A DNA stretch of 64,000 bases from Myrmaecium sp. VS I D KN 1 (GCA_019775845.1 JADQAV010000020.1:558001-622000), one strand, 5' to 3'. Counted from the stretch's first letter, positions 23,085-34,999 are shown. Translations and numbers: made by a program. Notes: generated by a model not told the origin, from the sequence alone.

Positions 23085-24065
23085 ATGTCCGAACCAACCT
23101 CCACACCCAAGAAGCACATCTTCCTCACCGGCGGCAGCGGCTACATCGGCAGCGCCATCATCCAGCTCGCACAACAGCAAGGCAAATACACCATCTCCAG
23201 CCTCTCCCGCAGCGAAGCCTCCGACGCCAAGCTGCTCGCCCTCGGCGCCACACCCATCCGAGGCGACCTAACCGACGGCCCAGCCGTCCACGACACTCTC
23301 CGAACCGCCGCCGCCTCCGCCGACATCGTCATCCACCTCGCAGACACCTTCTTCAACGACCCGACGCAGGACTACACCAACGTGATCCGCACCGACGCCG
23401 CCGCCATCGACGCCCTGGCCGCCGGCCTCGCCGGCACCGCCAAGCCCCTCATCACGACGTCGGGCACCCTCGTCGTCGCCCCCACCGGCGCGGAGACGGA
23501 CGAGACCTCCCCGCCCAACCCCACGCCGCTGAACGGCCGCATCAAGGCGGAGCAGCACGCGCTGGCGCTCGGCGACGCGGGCGTCGACGTCCGCGTCGTG
23601 CGGCTGGCGCCGTTCGTTTACGGCCGCGGCGGCAGCGGGGTGCGGCTGTTCATGGGGATGTTCGCGCAGGCGGGCGAGGCGCCCGTCGTGGATGGCGGGG
23701 AGAAGCTGACGTCGACGGTGCATGTGGAGGATGCGGCGGCGTTGTATTTGCTGGTCGCCGAGCGGGCGGCGCGGGGGGATGTGTTTAATGCTGTTGCGGA
23801 GCATGTGAGGTTTCGCGAGTTGATTGGGGCGGTGGGGGAGGTGATGGGTCTTCCTGTGCGTGATGTGACGCGTGAGGAGGCGGAGAAGAGGTGGGGTGTT
23901 TTTGTGGCGAGGTTTTTGAGCGCGGAGAATATTGCGAGTGCCGCGAAGGCGAGGAGGGTGCTGGGGTGGGAGCCCAAGGCGGTGGGCAATTTGGAGGATG
24001 TGAGGAAGGGATCGTATGTTGAGGTTGCGGACGGGTTGAAGAAGCAGGCTCAGCAGTCGAGCTGA
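23085..24065 (+). CDS. NAD(P)-dependent epimerase / atypical extended SDR
   Basis: Single-exon 326-aa protein. The nucleotide-binding motif TGGSGYIGS is at residues 15-23, followed by a Rossmann pattern (LSRSEASDAKLLALGATPIRGDL, ADIVIHLAD). The usual catalytic YxxxK is not present: the corresponding place reads LNGRIKAEQ, with Asn where Tyr is expected but the Lys retained. STVHVEDAAALYLLV matches the conserved strand-helix of this family, and the C-terminal LGWEPK motif is typical of NAD-dependent epimerase/dehydratase proteins. Likely a cytosolic oxidoreductase or NAD(P)-sensing protein of the atypical SDR group; the substrate is unknown. The frame is open upstream to 22743, but ATG 23085 (the first residue of the conserved N-terminus) follows a TATA box and leader, so the shorter form is preferred. 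Confidence 0.88.
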   Translation: MSEPTSTPKKHIFLTGGSGYIGSAIIQLAQQQGKYTISSLSRSEASDAKLLALGATPIRGDLTDGPAVHDTLRTAAASADIVIHLADTFFNDPTQDYTNVIRTDAAAIDALAAGLAGTAKPLITTSGTLVVAPTGAETDETSPPNPTPLNGRIKAEQHALALGDAGVDVRVVRLAPFVYGRGGSGVRLFMGMFAQAGEAPVVDGGEKLTSTVHVEDAAALYLLVAERAARGDVFNAVAEHVRFRELIGAVGEVMGLPVRDVTREEAEKRWGVFVARFLSAENIASAAKARRVLGWEPKAVGNLEDVRKGSYVEVADGLKKQAQQSS

Positions 24066-25317
24066 TTAATCCTGATGCAAGAAATGGGTGAAGGGAGGGT
24101 TAACCTTTTGATTTTTTAATTGTTGCAGATTCGAACTTCTCAAATATAAGCTGACACGATGTGGAGAATTTGAGTACATGCCTATTGTACCGTTAACCTT
24201 GAATGCTTTATCCCCTGTGAACAGCATCTAGTACGAGGTCCTCAATCATGAATCTTGACCTTTCACAATTGCCATAGGCTCAACCTAGGCGGGAGAGGAG
24301 AGCCTGGCTGCGCAGTCAATGGGTAGCGTTTAAACGGTCAGTCGGACAGTAAAGCGCGTCGATCCGGTGCTGCCTTAACTCAACATCTCCCAATACCATG
24401 CATTCAGAAAGAGTGTCGCATTTGGCAAGCTGTGCGGCACCTGTGCTATGTCTTTGTACAATAGCGCGTTGTGGTGGGCGGTGATAGTGAGCGGTTGTGC
24501 CAGGAGAGAACAGACTGTGGACTTCAGTTCCACTTGCGAACTTCTAGTAACTGGTCTAGATTCTCTTAAGCATGAATGACTATGACCAACAGCGCAATAT
24601 AATAAACTGTAATAGAGAAAGGGCACTCTCCATAGTGGAAAGCAAATGCTCGAATTATTTCAGACAGTCTGATACAGTGTTCAGTTGACGTTCCCAGGAC
24701 GCGAAGTCGAGCACATTGTTATCGTAGCAAGGCGGATAGAGCTCATCATCCTTCAACGACATTATTCGACTCCAAGAATAGAGGTACTGGTCATGTCATG
24801 GATATGATAATAGGCGTGTGAAAGGTGGATATCAAATGAGATTAAGGTCATGATCCTGAAAGAAACCCGCTAATAACTTCGCAGAGGCATTCCACACTGG
24901 CAAAGGATGATTTAACGAGGACAAAGCGCTTCTGATATGAAGCTCTATCTACCAGAAGGCTGGGAGGAGGCATGAGTCTTGCGGTTTGGGTAGCTTCGCC
25001 TTGGTTCAGGTCCTTGAGCGCCGGCCTCCAGAGACCTGTGAATGGCTGTACCAGAACATAACAGCCCTAAGGGAGCTGCACGCCAGTCACAGCCCTGTTA
25101 ACCCTACCTTAGCGCCGCGGACGGAAAAGCAAACCGCCGAAGGGTAGCACAAAGCAGACTAAGTAATAGTATAGTATTCCAACCGCTCTGCGTCCCGCTG
25201 CACCTTCTCATCTACTGCACCAAACCTCGTCCTTCTCTGCATCAGCCATCCACATCGTCCGTGGAAAACTGAACACCAAGCTCACCCTCAACGTCGGCGG
25301 GACGACATACCATCGCC
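24066..25317. other. Intergenic region, no gene seen
   Basis: Moderate GC, no long frame, no tRNA-like fold and no repeats noticed. It contains the 3' UTR of the SDR gene and the promoter of the 914-aa gene. Confidence 0.6.
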
Positions 25318-28214
25318 ATGCCGGCAGGCACAATTTCACCGACGCAAAAGTGCGCGGCCGCACTGAACGTTCGTCATTCGGTGTTGTTGTCGACGTTCCC
25401 AAAAGCGTCTTCCCAATTCTACCACGCGTTGATCAAGCTTCATGAAACTGACCCTGTCGGCGACTTGCATGACCTTCTCCCATATCTGCGCGAAGCGCAG
25501 CGTGAACGGCTGAGTCAGGACAACAGAGCACCGGATAGTCGACGACGTTCGAACAAGGTTGCCTGGTCGCCTGAAGATGTCCGCGTCGCGGGCCGCACTA
25601 TCAGAGAACAGAAGAACGCTGAGGCTGCGAAGCACAAGAACCGTACTGCTGATGTAGATGAGCTTGCAGCGACGTCTCCTCCTGCGTCGGGGTTTGTGGC
25701 GGTCAACTCGCCGCAGTCTAGGAAGAGACCGCCGCGGTCGAGCTTGTCTGCTGAGCAGAATAAGAGGTCTAGGAATGACGGTGAGTTCTACAGTTTCTTC
25801 CTATCTTGTTCGTGCAGTTGCTTCAACCGTTTCGATACTACGGCTTAGTTGATTTGAACTTTCAATCTGATCAAACTCTACGCGTTGACATCTCATCACG
25901 AACGAACATGCTGACAAAAACAAACATCACAGGCCCATCAACATCGCCCGGATCATTCAAGGAATCTTCGTACGATGACTCTGCGGAAATACCCAAAGAG
26001 TACATGTACGTCAGTGACGCCTTCAGGGCGAGAACCAGATCCCATAGCAAAGACGGCGCCGCTTCGAGACCCAAGGAGCGCAGCGCAGCTAGGAACTGGG
26101 ACATTTCGACTTTTCAAGGTCCCTCCGTTGTCATCGACAAGACCAAAGACAAGCACCACTCTCCGTTGGGTGCCGGTCGCGCTGGTAACCATATCCCTGG
26201 TTTGCCTCATTTCATCGATTGTCAGCCGCGTCAGACGCAGCAACAGCACGGTGACCTGTCGTTTGGTGATCGTCTTGCCTATTTGAACGAAAAGACGGGT
26301 GACAAAACGGAGCCTTCAAGCGCGTACAGACGTTCCCGCAGTGACCGTAGCAAGTCTCACTCTGCGTCGGACAGAGCTAAGAAGTCTGATCCGGGCACTT
26401 TGCCTCCTCCTGTCAAAGTCTCTCACTTCTCCACTTCACAAGATGCTCGCTTGAAAACCGATGCTCTCCAGGGCGAAAAACAAAACTTCGTGAAGGCTAA
26501 CCCCGATCAACAAATGGGGCCAGTGACACAGCTAGCGAAGCTAGCTCCTAAACCTTTGGCCCAGATCTGTGCTGGTGGTGATGGACATCACTCTCCCATG
26601 GCACATGCACCACATGACGAAGCTTCAGAGCAGGTCATCCAGCAGAAAAAGGTAAATGACGGAACTGCTGCAACTGAGACAAGCAATGCCAGTCAGCATA
26701 ATCAAACTGCTACCTCTGCAACTGGCGCCCATCGTGAGATCATCCAAAAGGACAAAGTCAACAACGAACAGGGTGTGGCTGATGCAAACGACGTCAGCCA
26801 GCTCGACCAGACCGCCAAGTCTCAACAAGTCCAGCACGACAGGATGGATATCGATCCTGTCGATACTGCACCCGACAAACCTGCCATGCACACTGAGAGC
26901 ACTCAACCGAAGCAGTCTTTGACAGTCATTCAACCTGCTCCATCTACAGTGACGATGCAGCCTGCGGATCAGCAGCGCCCCATGCAAAATTCAAGCGACA
27001 ATTCAGGCTCGGACAACGGTGTCACTCAAGGTATCCATCATAAACAGCTCAAGCTTGCGGCCAACCGCAACATGCTTCACCCCGAGCCCGCCAGTGCTTT
27101 CACTTCCAATGGCGAAACGTCCGAAGAAGCCCTCATGGCCGCCTTGGCGCACATCGCCATGTTGCACACGGACTGGCACCTGGTGTCATCCATTCAACAC
27201 CCGGGCAAGCCTTTGCAGGCGATGCCTGAGATGCAAGATGCGGTTGAGAAGCTGGTTGTCGTCATCGATCCAGACCACCTTAACGAGGACAACACGAAAC
27301 GCGAGCGCCTGCTCCTCGTCTTTGCCAATCTATCCACGCAGACAGTGCAGGTTTTCGGACCGTATGTCAAAGCTGCCCAGACTCCCGAGTGTCACGCTGT
27401 GGTGGAAAAGATCCTCGCACCTTTGGCGACGGAAGGCAAATCCTGGGTGATCGAAGCAATCCCAACCTTCACCATCCCGGAAGAAGCGAGTAACAATACT
27501 GGTGAGACCTCGATCACCACAGCCCATGCCGTGCTACTCGATACCCTGTTCCTCGCAACCCTAACCACCGTTCCTGAACCCGGTATCGCACTACCTCCCA
27601 TTGTCCCCGCAATGCTCAAGTCCCTCTTCACAAACACTCCCCTCACAGTCCCCACGGACGACACTCCCACCACCGCCGCAACCGGCGAACCCTCCTTCCT
27701 GCCCCCCTCCCCACCGCGCGGCCCAACCACCTCCCTCCGGGAGCTGATCAAATACGAAAAGCGCCGCCGGGAGTCCTTCACCACCTTCCTCGCGCAACAG
27801 CTCGCCACGCAGCGCGCTCAGCTCGCGCAGACCACAACGCTGCTCACGCTGCTCCCCGCGCTCGCCACCGCGGCGGGTCGTTTGCACGAGGGCTACGCGG
27901 CGCTGGGCAGCAACGCCCAGGTCCAGCGGCAGGATGCGAAGGATGCGGTGACGCGCTGGGATTTGTTGCGTGGTGAGGCGCGCGGGCTTGAAGAAAAGAT
28001 GCGGTGTGCCGAGGTGGAGCGGGTGATGGATGAGTGGGTGGGTGAGTTAGAGAAGCTGAAGGCGGTGTGGGAGGGAGTTATGAGGTTGGCGGGGGAGATG
28101 GGCGAGAGAGCGGCGGGAGTGACGGGGGTGCTTTTTGGGATGATTGAGGGCGTTGCCAGCAAGAAGAAGATGCTTGAGGAGACGGCGGGTGGGATGGAGG
28201 AGGTGGAGGTTTGA
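25318..28214 (+). CDS. 914-aa protein with a degenerate Ulp1/SENP-like segment
   Basis: Two exons, 25318-25780 and 25933-28214, joined over a 152-nt intron (GTGAGT donor, GCTGAC branch, CACAG acceptor). Residues 1-150 hold a helical motif (SQFYHALIKLHETDPVGDL) and a basic stretch (SRKRPPRSS, NKRSRND) that could be a nuclear localisation signal. The middle is low-complexity, rich in Gln, Asp and Ser. Residues ~600-790 form a globular block: EKLVVVIDPD, RLLLVFANLSTQTVQVFGPY, a Trp, then IPEEASNNTGETSITTAHAVLL. The spacing resembles the HW...YDS...PQQ.N..DCG layout of Ulp1 SUMO proteases, but His, Asp, Gln and Cys are all replaced, so it would be inactive. The C-terminal ~150 residues are coiled coil. 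The Ulp1 link is inference; otherwise function unknown. Confidence 0.82.
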
Positions 28215-28917
28215 TCTCCTCTTCACTTTGGCTCGGACCTATCTTGACTGAACTCGGATTTTGGACTGGATGGAAAGGCTTTCGTCTTTTTCTTTCCTCT
28301 AATCCCTATTGAGCGAAAGGCGGATATCGTCTCTGCTTGGAGGCTTTGTCCGTTTCCCTTGGAGCTCGTTCGAGCAGCCGCAAGGTTGCTTGCTATATCG
28401 TCACTCTCCGATGCCAAGATCATCACCGCACTCCAGCGAAAAGAGTTGCGAAGCGATTACCGTTTGGAAATATTCACAGGCAGGCAGGTTGCGCTTTCTT
28501 TTTTCTTGCTTTTCGTCATTCCTTCTCTTGATTTCTGCTTTGCTTCTCGATTCCTTGCCTTTGGCTCTGCGAGCTTTTGGAGAACGAAGCTTGCGAAACA
28601 GTTCACTTTTTGGAAGATCCTCAAGTCCTGTACGGTAGCCACTGATGGGTGCTAGTACATCGCAGATTCGAGGATAGGTTAGTGATGCTTAGTATAATAC
28701 AATTCCTGCCTGCAAATACGAGTCCTTCAATCTTCTTGCTTGTGATTTCGTGTAGAGTGAATTGGATGATGGAAAGGATATACCCGTGAATCAAGTAAAA
28801 CGAGACGCGATACATGAATTAAAATCAAGATATAGGCTCACATCGTCGTCCAGGCTAATTTCGATATCTAACGAATTCCCAGGGGGGAAACCACGTCCAC
28901 ATTGCCCAACAGAAAGC
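28215..28917. other. Intergenic region between convergent genes
   Basis: Carries the 3' ends of the 914-aa gene (+) and the sugar porter (-). T-rich tracts are present near 28280-28300 and 28495-28530. No gene seen. Confidence 0.6.
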
Positions 28918-30850
28918 CTACACCTTCTCCGCCCTCACCACACCATGCTGCTCCACAAGACTCGCCGGCTTGCTGCCCATCTCCCTCTGCTCCCGCACTC
29001 CCTCATCCTCCTGCTGAACATACTTCAGCGGTCGGCGAGTGCAAATCGCATCCGGGTCACTAGTAACAACAACCGAAGGATCTGACCGGTAATACGCATC
29101 GATATCCTCAAGGTGACGGTTTGCTATGAGAAAGAGGACATTAGTATCGGCGGGGAAGAGGAAGGGGGGACGGAGAGAACGTACCGGTTTCGGGGTAGAA
29201 GAAGTAGATGATCGGCAAGAAGGCGGCGTTGAACACCGTCCACACGATCCAGAACTTCCAACCTAGATTCTGGGTGCCGATAGGAGTGATTTCGACGATG
29301 ACGAAGTTGGTGAGCCTGCCACGCACGAGTCAGCTTCCCTTCCGTCTTCAACCTTCTGCTGTCCGGCTTCATGCACACATACCAATTCGTCCCCGTCGCC
29401 ACCGCTGTCCCCTTCGTCCGCATAGCCAAGCTATTAATCTCCGTCGGATACAGCCACGGCACACCCAACATCCCAATGCCAAAGGCCATATAATAAAGGA
29501 AGAAGAACGCAATACTCGCGTCCGCCGCCGGGCCGCCTCCGTTCTTCTCCGCGTATCGCAGCAAGATGGTGATGACCAAGAAGGACACGAACTGCGCCGC
29601 GGTCGAGCCGAGCATCAGCCCCCGGCGCCCACACCGCTCCACGAGCGACACCGCCAGCAGCGCGAACAGCAGGTACGAGACCGCATTGCACGCGCTGATC
29701 AGCCGCGCCATGCGGTTGCTCAGGCCGACGTAATCGATCAGCACGCTGGGCAGGTAATAACTAATAATATTAATCCCACCAAACTGCTGCATCGCCTGGG
29801 CGCCAGCACCCAGGAGCAAGCGTCGAAGGGTCTTCGTATCGCCATCCGCGGCCTTGCGATTCCGCAGGACATCACGCCAACGCATGGCATGCGCGCGCTC
29901 ATACTCGACCGAATACGCGATCTCGGCCAGCTCGGCGCGGAGATGGGGATCGGCGGGGTCGCGGTCGCGCAGGGCGGCCAGGATGGCGCGGGCCGCGTCG
30001 TGCTGGTCGTGGGCGAGGAGCCAGCGGGGGGATTCGGGGAGCCAGGGGACGGTGGCCCAGAGGGTGAGGATGAAGAGGAATTGCAGGGCGAGGGGGAAGC
30101 GCCAGGCGATGGAGCCGGACCGGAAGGAGAGGCCGTAGTTCACCCAGTTCACCAAGCAGAAGCCGCCGATGTTGGTGGTCATTTCGAGGATGACGAGTTT
30201 GCCGCGCCAGTGCGCCGGGGAGGTTTCGGTTTGCCAGATGGGGGCGGCGGTGGTGTTCATGCCATTGCCGATGCTGGTATCGATCGTGTCAGTTTGTCAG
30301 CGGTCTTTGAGAATGTGGCGCGGAAGGGGAGGAACAAGACAAGACGACCTACCCAAGAACGATCCGTCCCACGAACATCTGCGCAAGACTATAGGACGAC
30401 GCTTGCAAGAGTGCGCCGACCGCCATGATCGTGGTGCCGATGAGGATGCACTTCTTCCGGCCGGTCCGCTCGCCGACGGTGAAAGCGAGGATTGCCCCGA
30501 GAAAACAACCCACATTGTAGATGGCCGTGACGGTGGAAAGAGTGTTGGTCTTATCCGGACCGACGAGATCATGAAGTTCGAGGAAGTCTTGGGTTACAAC
30601 GACGCCGCCTGTGGTAGTAGAAGTCGGTCAGTACCTGTGGATTCCGTTTCCGTACAACGGTAGGAGGGAAGCATACTAAAAACTCCTTGGTCGTAGCCGA
30701 AGAGCGTCATATCCGTAGCGCATGCGACCTGGCCATTGCCTGTTAGTCATGTAGCCAATTATCTTGATGGATGATCCTCACAGTGAGCCAGAAGATGAGC
30801 CATCCGCCTCTGAGGCCGAAGAACGGCTTCTTCCCCGCGAAGACAGCCAT
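28918..30850 (-). CDS. MFS sugar porter (hexose-type transporter)
   Basis: Six exons read leftwards: 30782-30850, 30677-30728, 30353-30608, 29383-30273, 29185-29315, 28918-29123; 534 aa. Diagnostic sugar-porter motifs: LFGYDQGVFSG in helix 1, GERTGRKK in the 2-3 loop, VPWLPESPRWLL before the central loop, QQFGGINIISYYLP in helix 7, RCGRRGLM, and PETGANRHLEDID at the end of helix 12. Twelve helices are expected, in the plasma membrane, importing a mono- or disaccharide by proton symport or facilitated diffusion. The N-terminus (AVFAGKKPFFGLRGGWLIF) and the acidic C-terminus are typical of filamentous fungi. The exact sugar is unknown; quinate or lactose carriers belong to the same group. Confidence 0.92.
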
Positions 30851-31996
30851 TATGGAGTAAAATTGTAAAGCACGGAGTCACCAGCACTCTCTCGTATATA
30901 TTAGACCCATGCCGACCGGGGAGGTCGACGCCTATTTATCTCCCCCGGGCGTGTCCTCGGTAGAAAACATCCCGATACCTGAGTCAGTCCCAGCCATCCA
31001 TCCGGCCGTTGCTCATCTCCCAATCGCCAAGCGAACGCATGATATCCCACGTCATCGCGTGCCAAACCCCCCGGCTCTTCAGATCTCCATATCGCGGGGT
31101 TGTGGAGTGTGGGGTGTGGGGAAAGGGGGGATCGGCGGCCGCAGGATTCCTGGATAGCCGAAAGAGGAAGTTCCGGTGGGAGAGGTGCCGAGGTCACTGG
31201 CAAACTCCATCGGGGTGGAATAGACGAGTGGCTGAAGGATTTCTAGTGGTGATGACCCTTGTCGCGCGGGCACAGTTGAAGGGGCCGTGTTTTTGTGAGT
31301 GACCTTTTTCTCTCTTTGATCTTGTATGTGCGGTATGACAATGGCCGTTTCCTTTGGATGCATATGCATTGTACCAGACCGACAAATCCATCTCTTTTGG
31401 ACGCCACGCAGCGTGGTCGTTGGTGCTCTAGCTCGTCTGGTATCAGAAAAACAGATCCGGAACGACCCTTGTTTAAGACAAACGATGAACTCGAATTCTC
31501 AGCGTCGCGGAGGCCAATGACCGGCTATGTGAACGCGTCGGGCAACATGCAACAGGAGTGCGACGTGCAGTCAGCAGCGTGCACGCGTTCCTCCGGTGCA
31601 TCGATCGAAGAGATGGTACGAGCCTGGAATGTTTTACAAGGTGAGCGGATGATCGGACAGGTAAGGAGAAAAGGTCGAGCTGCGAGCCGTACAAAGTTAT
31701 TTCATGGCTCATAGGCACCGGATTAGAGTAAGTTTTCCAGATGGCAATGCAATGACAGGCGGTGCGTGGGAGACTGTCTCAAGCACTCGATCACGTGAAT
31801 TTGAAACTTTCGCTGTTCGCGTGTCTCAGAGGTCTTTGGTCGTTTACCTGGATCTCTTGAAAACAAATCAACGATGTGCCATCTTCCCACAATCTTCCTC
31901 TGCAACCATACAAGCAGTTGACCCAACACAAGACTACAACGCCTTCCTTAGAGCAGACCACTTCCTTTCAACCGTAATCCATCCCAACCAGGAAAC
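30851..31996. other. Intergenic region, no gene supported
   Basis: Divergent promoter region between the sugar porter (-) and the tail-anchored protein gene (+). Several short frames (up to 139 codons) are open, but none shows a domain or splice pattern. Confidence 0.55.
30893..30903 (-). promoter_or_regulatory. TATA box of the sugar-porter gene
   Basis: TAATATATAC on the minus strand, about 45-50 nt upstream of the start codon at 30850. Confidence 0.5.
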
Positions 31997-32725
31997 ATGG
32001 AAAACGAAAACAATATGGAAGAAGATAAAGAAGACTGGGCCGCGCTCACCGCCGAAGGCGACCGCCTCAACTTCGAAACCAAAGCCTGGTCACTCCTCGA
32101 AACCACCATCCAAAGCGCCCTCGACGACATTCTTCTCGATCCCCTCTCCAACGGCAGCCCCGGCAGCACCACCTTCCACGTCACCGACCACACCGGCAAA
32201 CCGACCACCCTACGCATCACGCACGCCCTTCTCAGCGCACGGCTCGACGACCTCGCCGCCTACGCCGCCGCCACCTTACGCAGCCCGGTCGTCCCACTGT
32301 TTGCGATCCGCCAGTGGCGTCGGAGCGTGCAGGACATGTTCGAGTTCTGCGCGAGCGCGGCGAGTTTGCCGCGGCAGTTTCCCGGCCGTGTGGGAGCGGC
32401 GGCGGCGCGGATAGAGAGGGCGACGGGGGAGTTTCGACGCTGGGTCGAGGAGGGGGATGAGTGGGTGGCGGCGCATGAGTTTGTGGTGGAGATCAAGGTG
32501 CCGGAGCCGGAGGAAGACCTGGAACGCGATTTCGTTGTTCCCCAACCTGAGAGAATTGCGAGGGTTCCTAGTGTTGCGACGCCTGACCGTGCTGAGGAGA
32601 CGGAGTCGCAGGCCTTGAGAGGTCTGTTATTGTGGGTTTTCCAGGCCATCCTGATCCTCTTCGCGCTTTGGCTTTTCATCGCCTTAGCCCCAGTCTTGAT
32701 ACTGCTCTCACTGTTCCTAGGGTAA
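31997..32725 (+). CDS. Uncharacterised 242-aa protein with C-terminal membrane anchor
   Basis: Single exon. The first ~30 residues are acidic (MENENNMEEDKED), followed by a mostly helical soluble part (WSLLETTIQSALDDILLDPL, RITHALLSARLDDLAAYAA, WRRSVQDMFEFCASAA). The extreme C-terminus is a strongly hydrophobic helix (VFQAILILFALWLFIALAPV) within 35 residues of the end, the layout of a tail-anchored protein that would face the cytosol from the ER, mitochondrial or another membrane. I do not recognise the family. Confidence 0.7.
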   Translation: MENENNMEEDKEDWAALTAEGDRLNFETKAWSLLETTIQSALDDILLDPLSNGSPGSTTFHVTDHTGKPTTLRITHALLSARLDDLAAYAAATLRSPVVPLFAIRQWRRSVQDMFEFCASAASLPRQFPGRVGAAAARIERATGEFRRWVEEGDEWVAAHEFVVEIKVPEPEEDLERDFVVPQPERIARVPSVATPDRAEETESQALRGLLLWVFQAILILFALWLFIALAPVLILLSLFLG

Positions 32726-33009
32726 CATCAGTACTTTTCTTTAGTACCCTACCTAATATTACAAATGGTCTCTCTGTTCGGCCGTCCGTCACTGTAGTAG
32801 AATCTCGCACATTCATGTCGTCACGCGGTGATCTGCAATACCTGTACTGTTCAATTCTTCCTTCGTTCATCTTTCCGAAGTCCAATGTCCATCATCCCCC
32901 AAAGTGAAGAAATCCATTGTAGCTAGCCGAAACGCATGTAAGCATCGCCATATACCAAGACCCTAACAACAATCATATAAACAAATCCACCGCCTCTGGT
33001 CCGCCCTAC

Positions 33010-33567
33010 CTATGACGTCGCGTAAAGCAGTAGCCTAGTCAGAACACGTTTCACTTCCTCCTTCTCATCCGCCGACGGTTGTCCATTCGGGAAAAACTCA
33101 TCCCACAAGCCAATCTCGCGCCAGAGTTCATTCCTCATCGACTCCAGCTCCCACCATAATCGTTTTAAACACGCGATCTGACGCCTGATACCCTTCTCTC
33201 GCCCGACCACCCTGATCCGGGGTGGCAGGTCGCGTAGCCGCTCCTCCTCCGCCTCCTCCAGCTTGTCGAACTCGTCAAAGTAGCGGAGCTGTTTGTTAGC
33301 GTGGCGGATGAAGGGACGGGGGACGCCGATGAGGGTGAAGGTGCTGCCGTGCCAGCGTTCCAGGAGACGGCAGACTTGGGTCCAGATATTCTTCACGAGG
33401 CAGAGGAGTGCGACTTTGATGCACTCTTGCCTAGTGAAGCTTTCGGTTTCTTCGGACGTGTTGGGGTTGCGGAACTTGGTGCGATATCCTCGCAGGCGGG
33501 ATTGTAATGCCTGCCTGCGAGAAGAACGCCGAACGGGTTTGGTGGTGGGTGCACTTGGTGGCAGCAT
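33010..33567 (-). CDS. Uncharacterised basic helical protein (185 aa)
   Basis: Single exon. ATG 33567 (MLPPSAPTTK) is preferred; the frame is open to an upstream ATG at 33681 that would add 38 residues. The product is rich in Arg, Lys and Glu with conserved-looking helical blocks: QECIKVALLCLVKNIWTQVC, LERWHGSTFTLIGVPRPFIR, EKGIRRQIACLKRLWWELES. No signal peptide or membrane helix. The clustered Trp and charged residues look like a real fold, but I do not recognise it. Confidence 0.65.
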   Translation of the reverse strand: MLPPSAPTTKPVRRSSRRQALQSRLRGYRTKFRNPNTSEETESFTRQECIKVALLCLVKNIWTQVCRLLERWHGSTFTLIGVPRPFIRHANKQLRYFDEFDKLEEAEEERLRDLPPRIRVVGREKGIRRQIACLKRLWWELESMRNELWREIGLWDEFFPNGQPSADEKEEVKRVLTRLLLYATS

Positions 33568-33951
33568 GGTAAACGCGGAGTGTGGTGACGGTGTTGAAAG
33601 CGGGAAGTCTGGCCTTAAGTAGTCGCCGGGGTGACAAAGGGCTAAGGCTCGCCGTGTAAATACGGGACGCCGTTCTTTCACCTCATTGTTTGTTTGTTAC
33701 AATGCTGTTGTGAGTCACGCCGTGCATCGCTTCACTACTTCTTAACTTCACCTCTAGCGCGAACAATGCTAGGGCCTAACTGGCTCGCTTTCGCCTCGAT
33801 GCTTTATATATTTTAATCAGCGCGTTTCCCTCGTGGGACTGATATTTCTACAACTTACAACTTGGCTCGCCAGCGGATTGGAACAGACATATCTTTCCCC
33901 GACAGTCTGAACTTGTATATTCCATACTCCACGGACCAACCTCTCCTCAAT
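33568..33951. promoter_or_regulatory. Divergent intergenic region with TATA box
   Basis: Between the basic helical protein gene (-) and the anchored protein gene (+). A TTTATATATTTTAA element at about 33802-33815 lies ~140 nt before the ATG at 33952. An earlier in-frame ATG at 33862 is possible but would put 30 hydrophilic residues ahead of the membrane helix. Confidence 0.5.
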
Positions 33952-34550
33952 ATGATCTTCCGCGCCCTCCGCTACGCGCTTTTCATCATGGCGCTTGTCA
34001 GCAGCTTCCTCTATCTGACAACCAATCTCGGCTACGACGTTCTGCCTTTGGATCTGCAAGCCGATTTTCCACAGATAGCAAGCGTCATCACTTCCCAGGC
34101 CCAGGACAGCGTGCAAGCTGCCGTCCGGATTCTCGAGGACGCCCGCAAGCATGATTTTATCAAGGCCGCCACCGCGATCAAAGACCACCTGCCTATGAAA
34201 CAAATCCTCGACGCGCAAGCGGCCGCGAGGCAGCTGTATGAGGATAAGAAGCAAGAGACGCTCGACTATGTTGAGCGAGTGAAGAAGGAATCGCGCGAGC
34301 GCCTTGCTAACGATCCGGATCTCCTTGCGTTGGTCGATAGGCTCTGCAACCTCGAAGGGAGCCAGCGGGAGTGTGGGGAGTGGAAAGCCTTCTTGGGTGG
34401 AGAAGAGTCCGTAAGTTTTGCTCTGAAAATGCATCCTGGAAGTTACTAATTGGTCTCTAGGCACCGAAGGCGGCATCCGAGCAAATTGATCGGATGCATA
34501 CGAATGAGATTACTCTGGATGAACTTCTTGACACCCTCACGGGTTTGTGA
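33952..34550 (+). CDS. Small N-terminally membrane-anchored protein (182 aa), two-cysteine motif
   Basis: Two exons, 33952-34410 and 34461-34550, with a 50-nt intron (GTAAGT donor, TACTAAT branch, CTAG acceptor). Residues 1-23 are a hydrophobic anchor or signal (FRALRYALFIMALVSSFLYL). The rest is helical and charged. Near the end of exon 1 it has ALVDRLCNLEGSQREC, in which the cysteines are nine residues apart. The neighbouring gene at 35000 has the same layout and the same motif (ALVKERCEKEHNMEAC), so the two are probably diverged tandem paralogues. Family and function unknown. Confidence 0.72.
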
Positions 34551-34999
34551 GAAGATATATAAGGTAGGCTCAGCGACGACCATGCCAGCGGTGGTATGAG
34601 AAAGGATTCGGTATATGGGACCGAAAGTATACACCATCATGGTCGGTACTGGTATTCCTAGAACTATTTTTGTCTGGAAGAAAGTCCATAGCTACGAGAC
34701 TGTACTATCCATTAGGGAGCTCAAATGGACGAATTGCAATAAAACCGAAAGTCTTTGTTGTACCGTGAATGTGCAGTGTGGTAGGGCGACAAACAGTCCG
34801 AGTTTCACATGCAAACTTCCGTACAGAGAATGACTTGGTTTTCCAAGCAAAAGGGCAGCGTGCACCGACGCCTTAGAAACAACACCAACCATCATTTCCA
34901 ACGTTGTGTCTAACATTGTCAGGACGCACTCCACTCTTTCCACACTGAACGCACAAGTCAACCCAGCCAAGCTCGCAACACCAAGTAAAGATATCTCCA
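34551..34999. other. Intergenic region between the two related small genes
   Basis: No gene seen. It holds the 3' UTR of one and the promoter of the next gene, on the same strand. Confidence 0.6.

Noticed and set aside
29208-30428. 406-codon plus-strand frame opposite the sugar porter
   Set aside because: Antisense shadow; the minus strand carries all MFS signatures.
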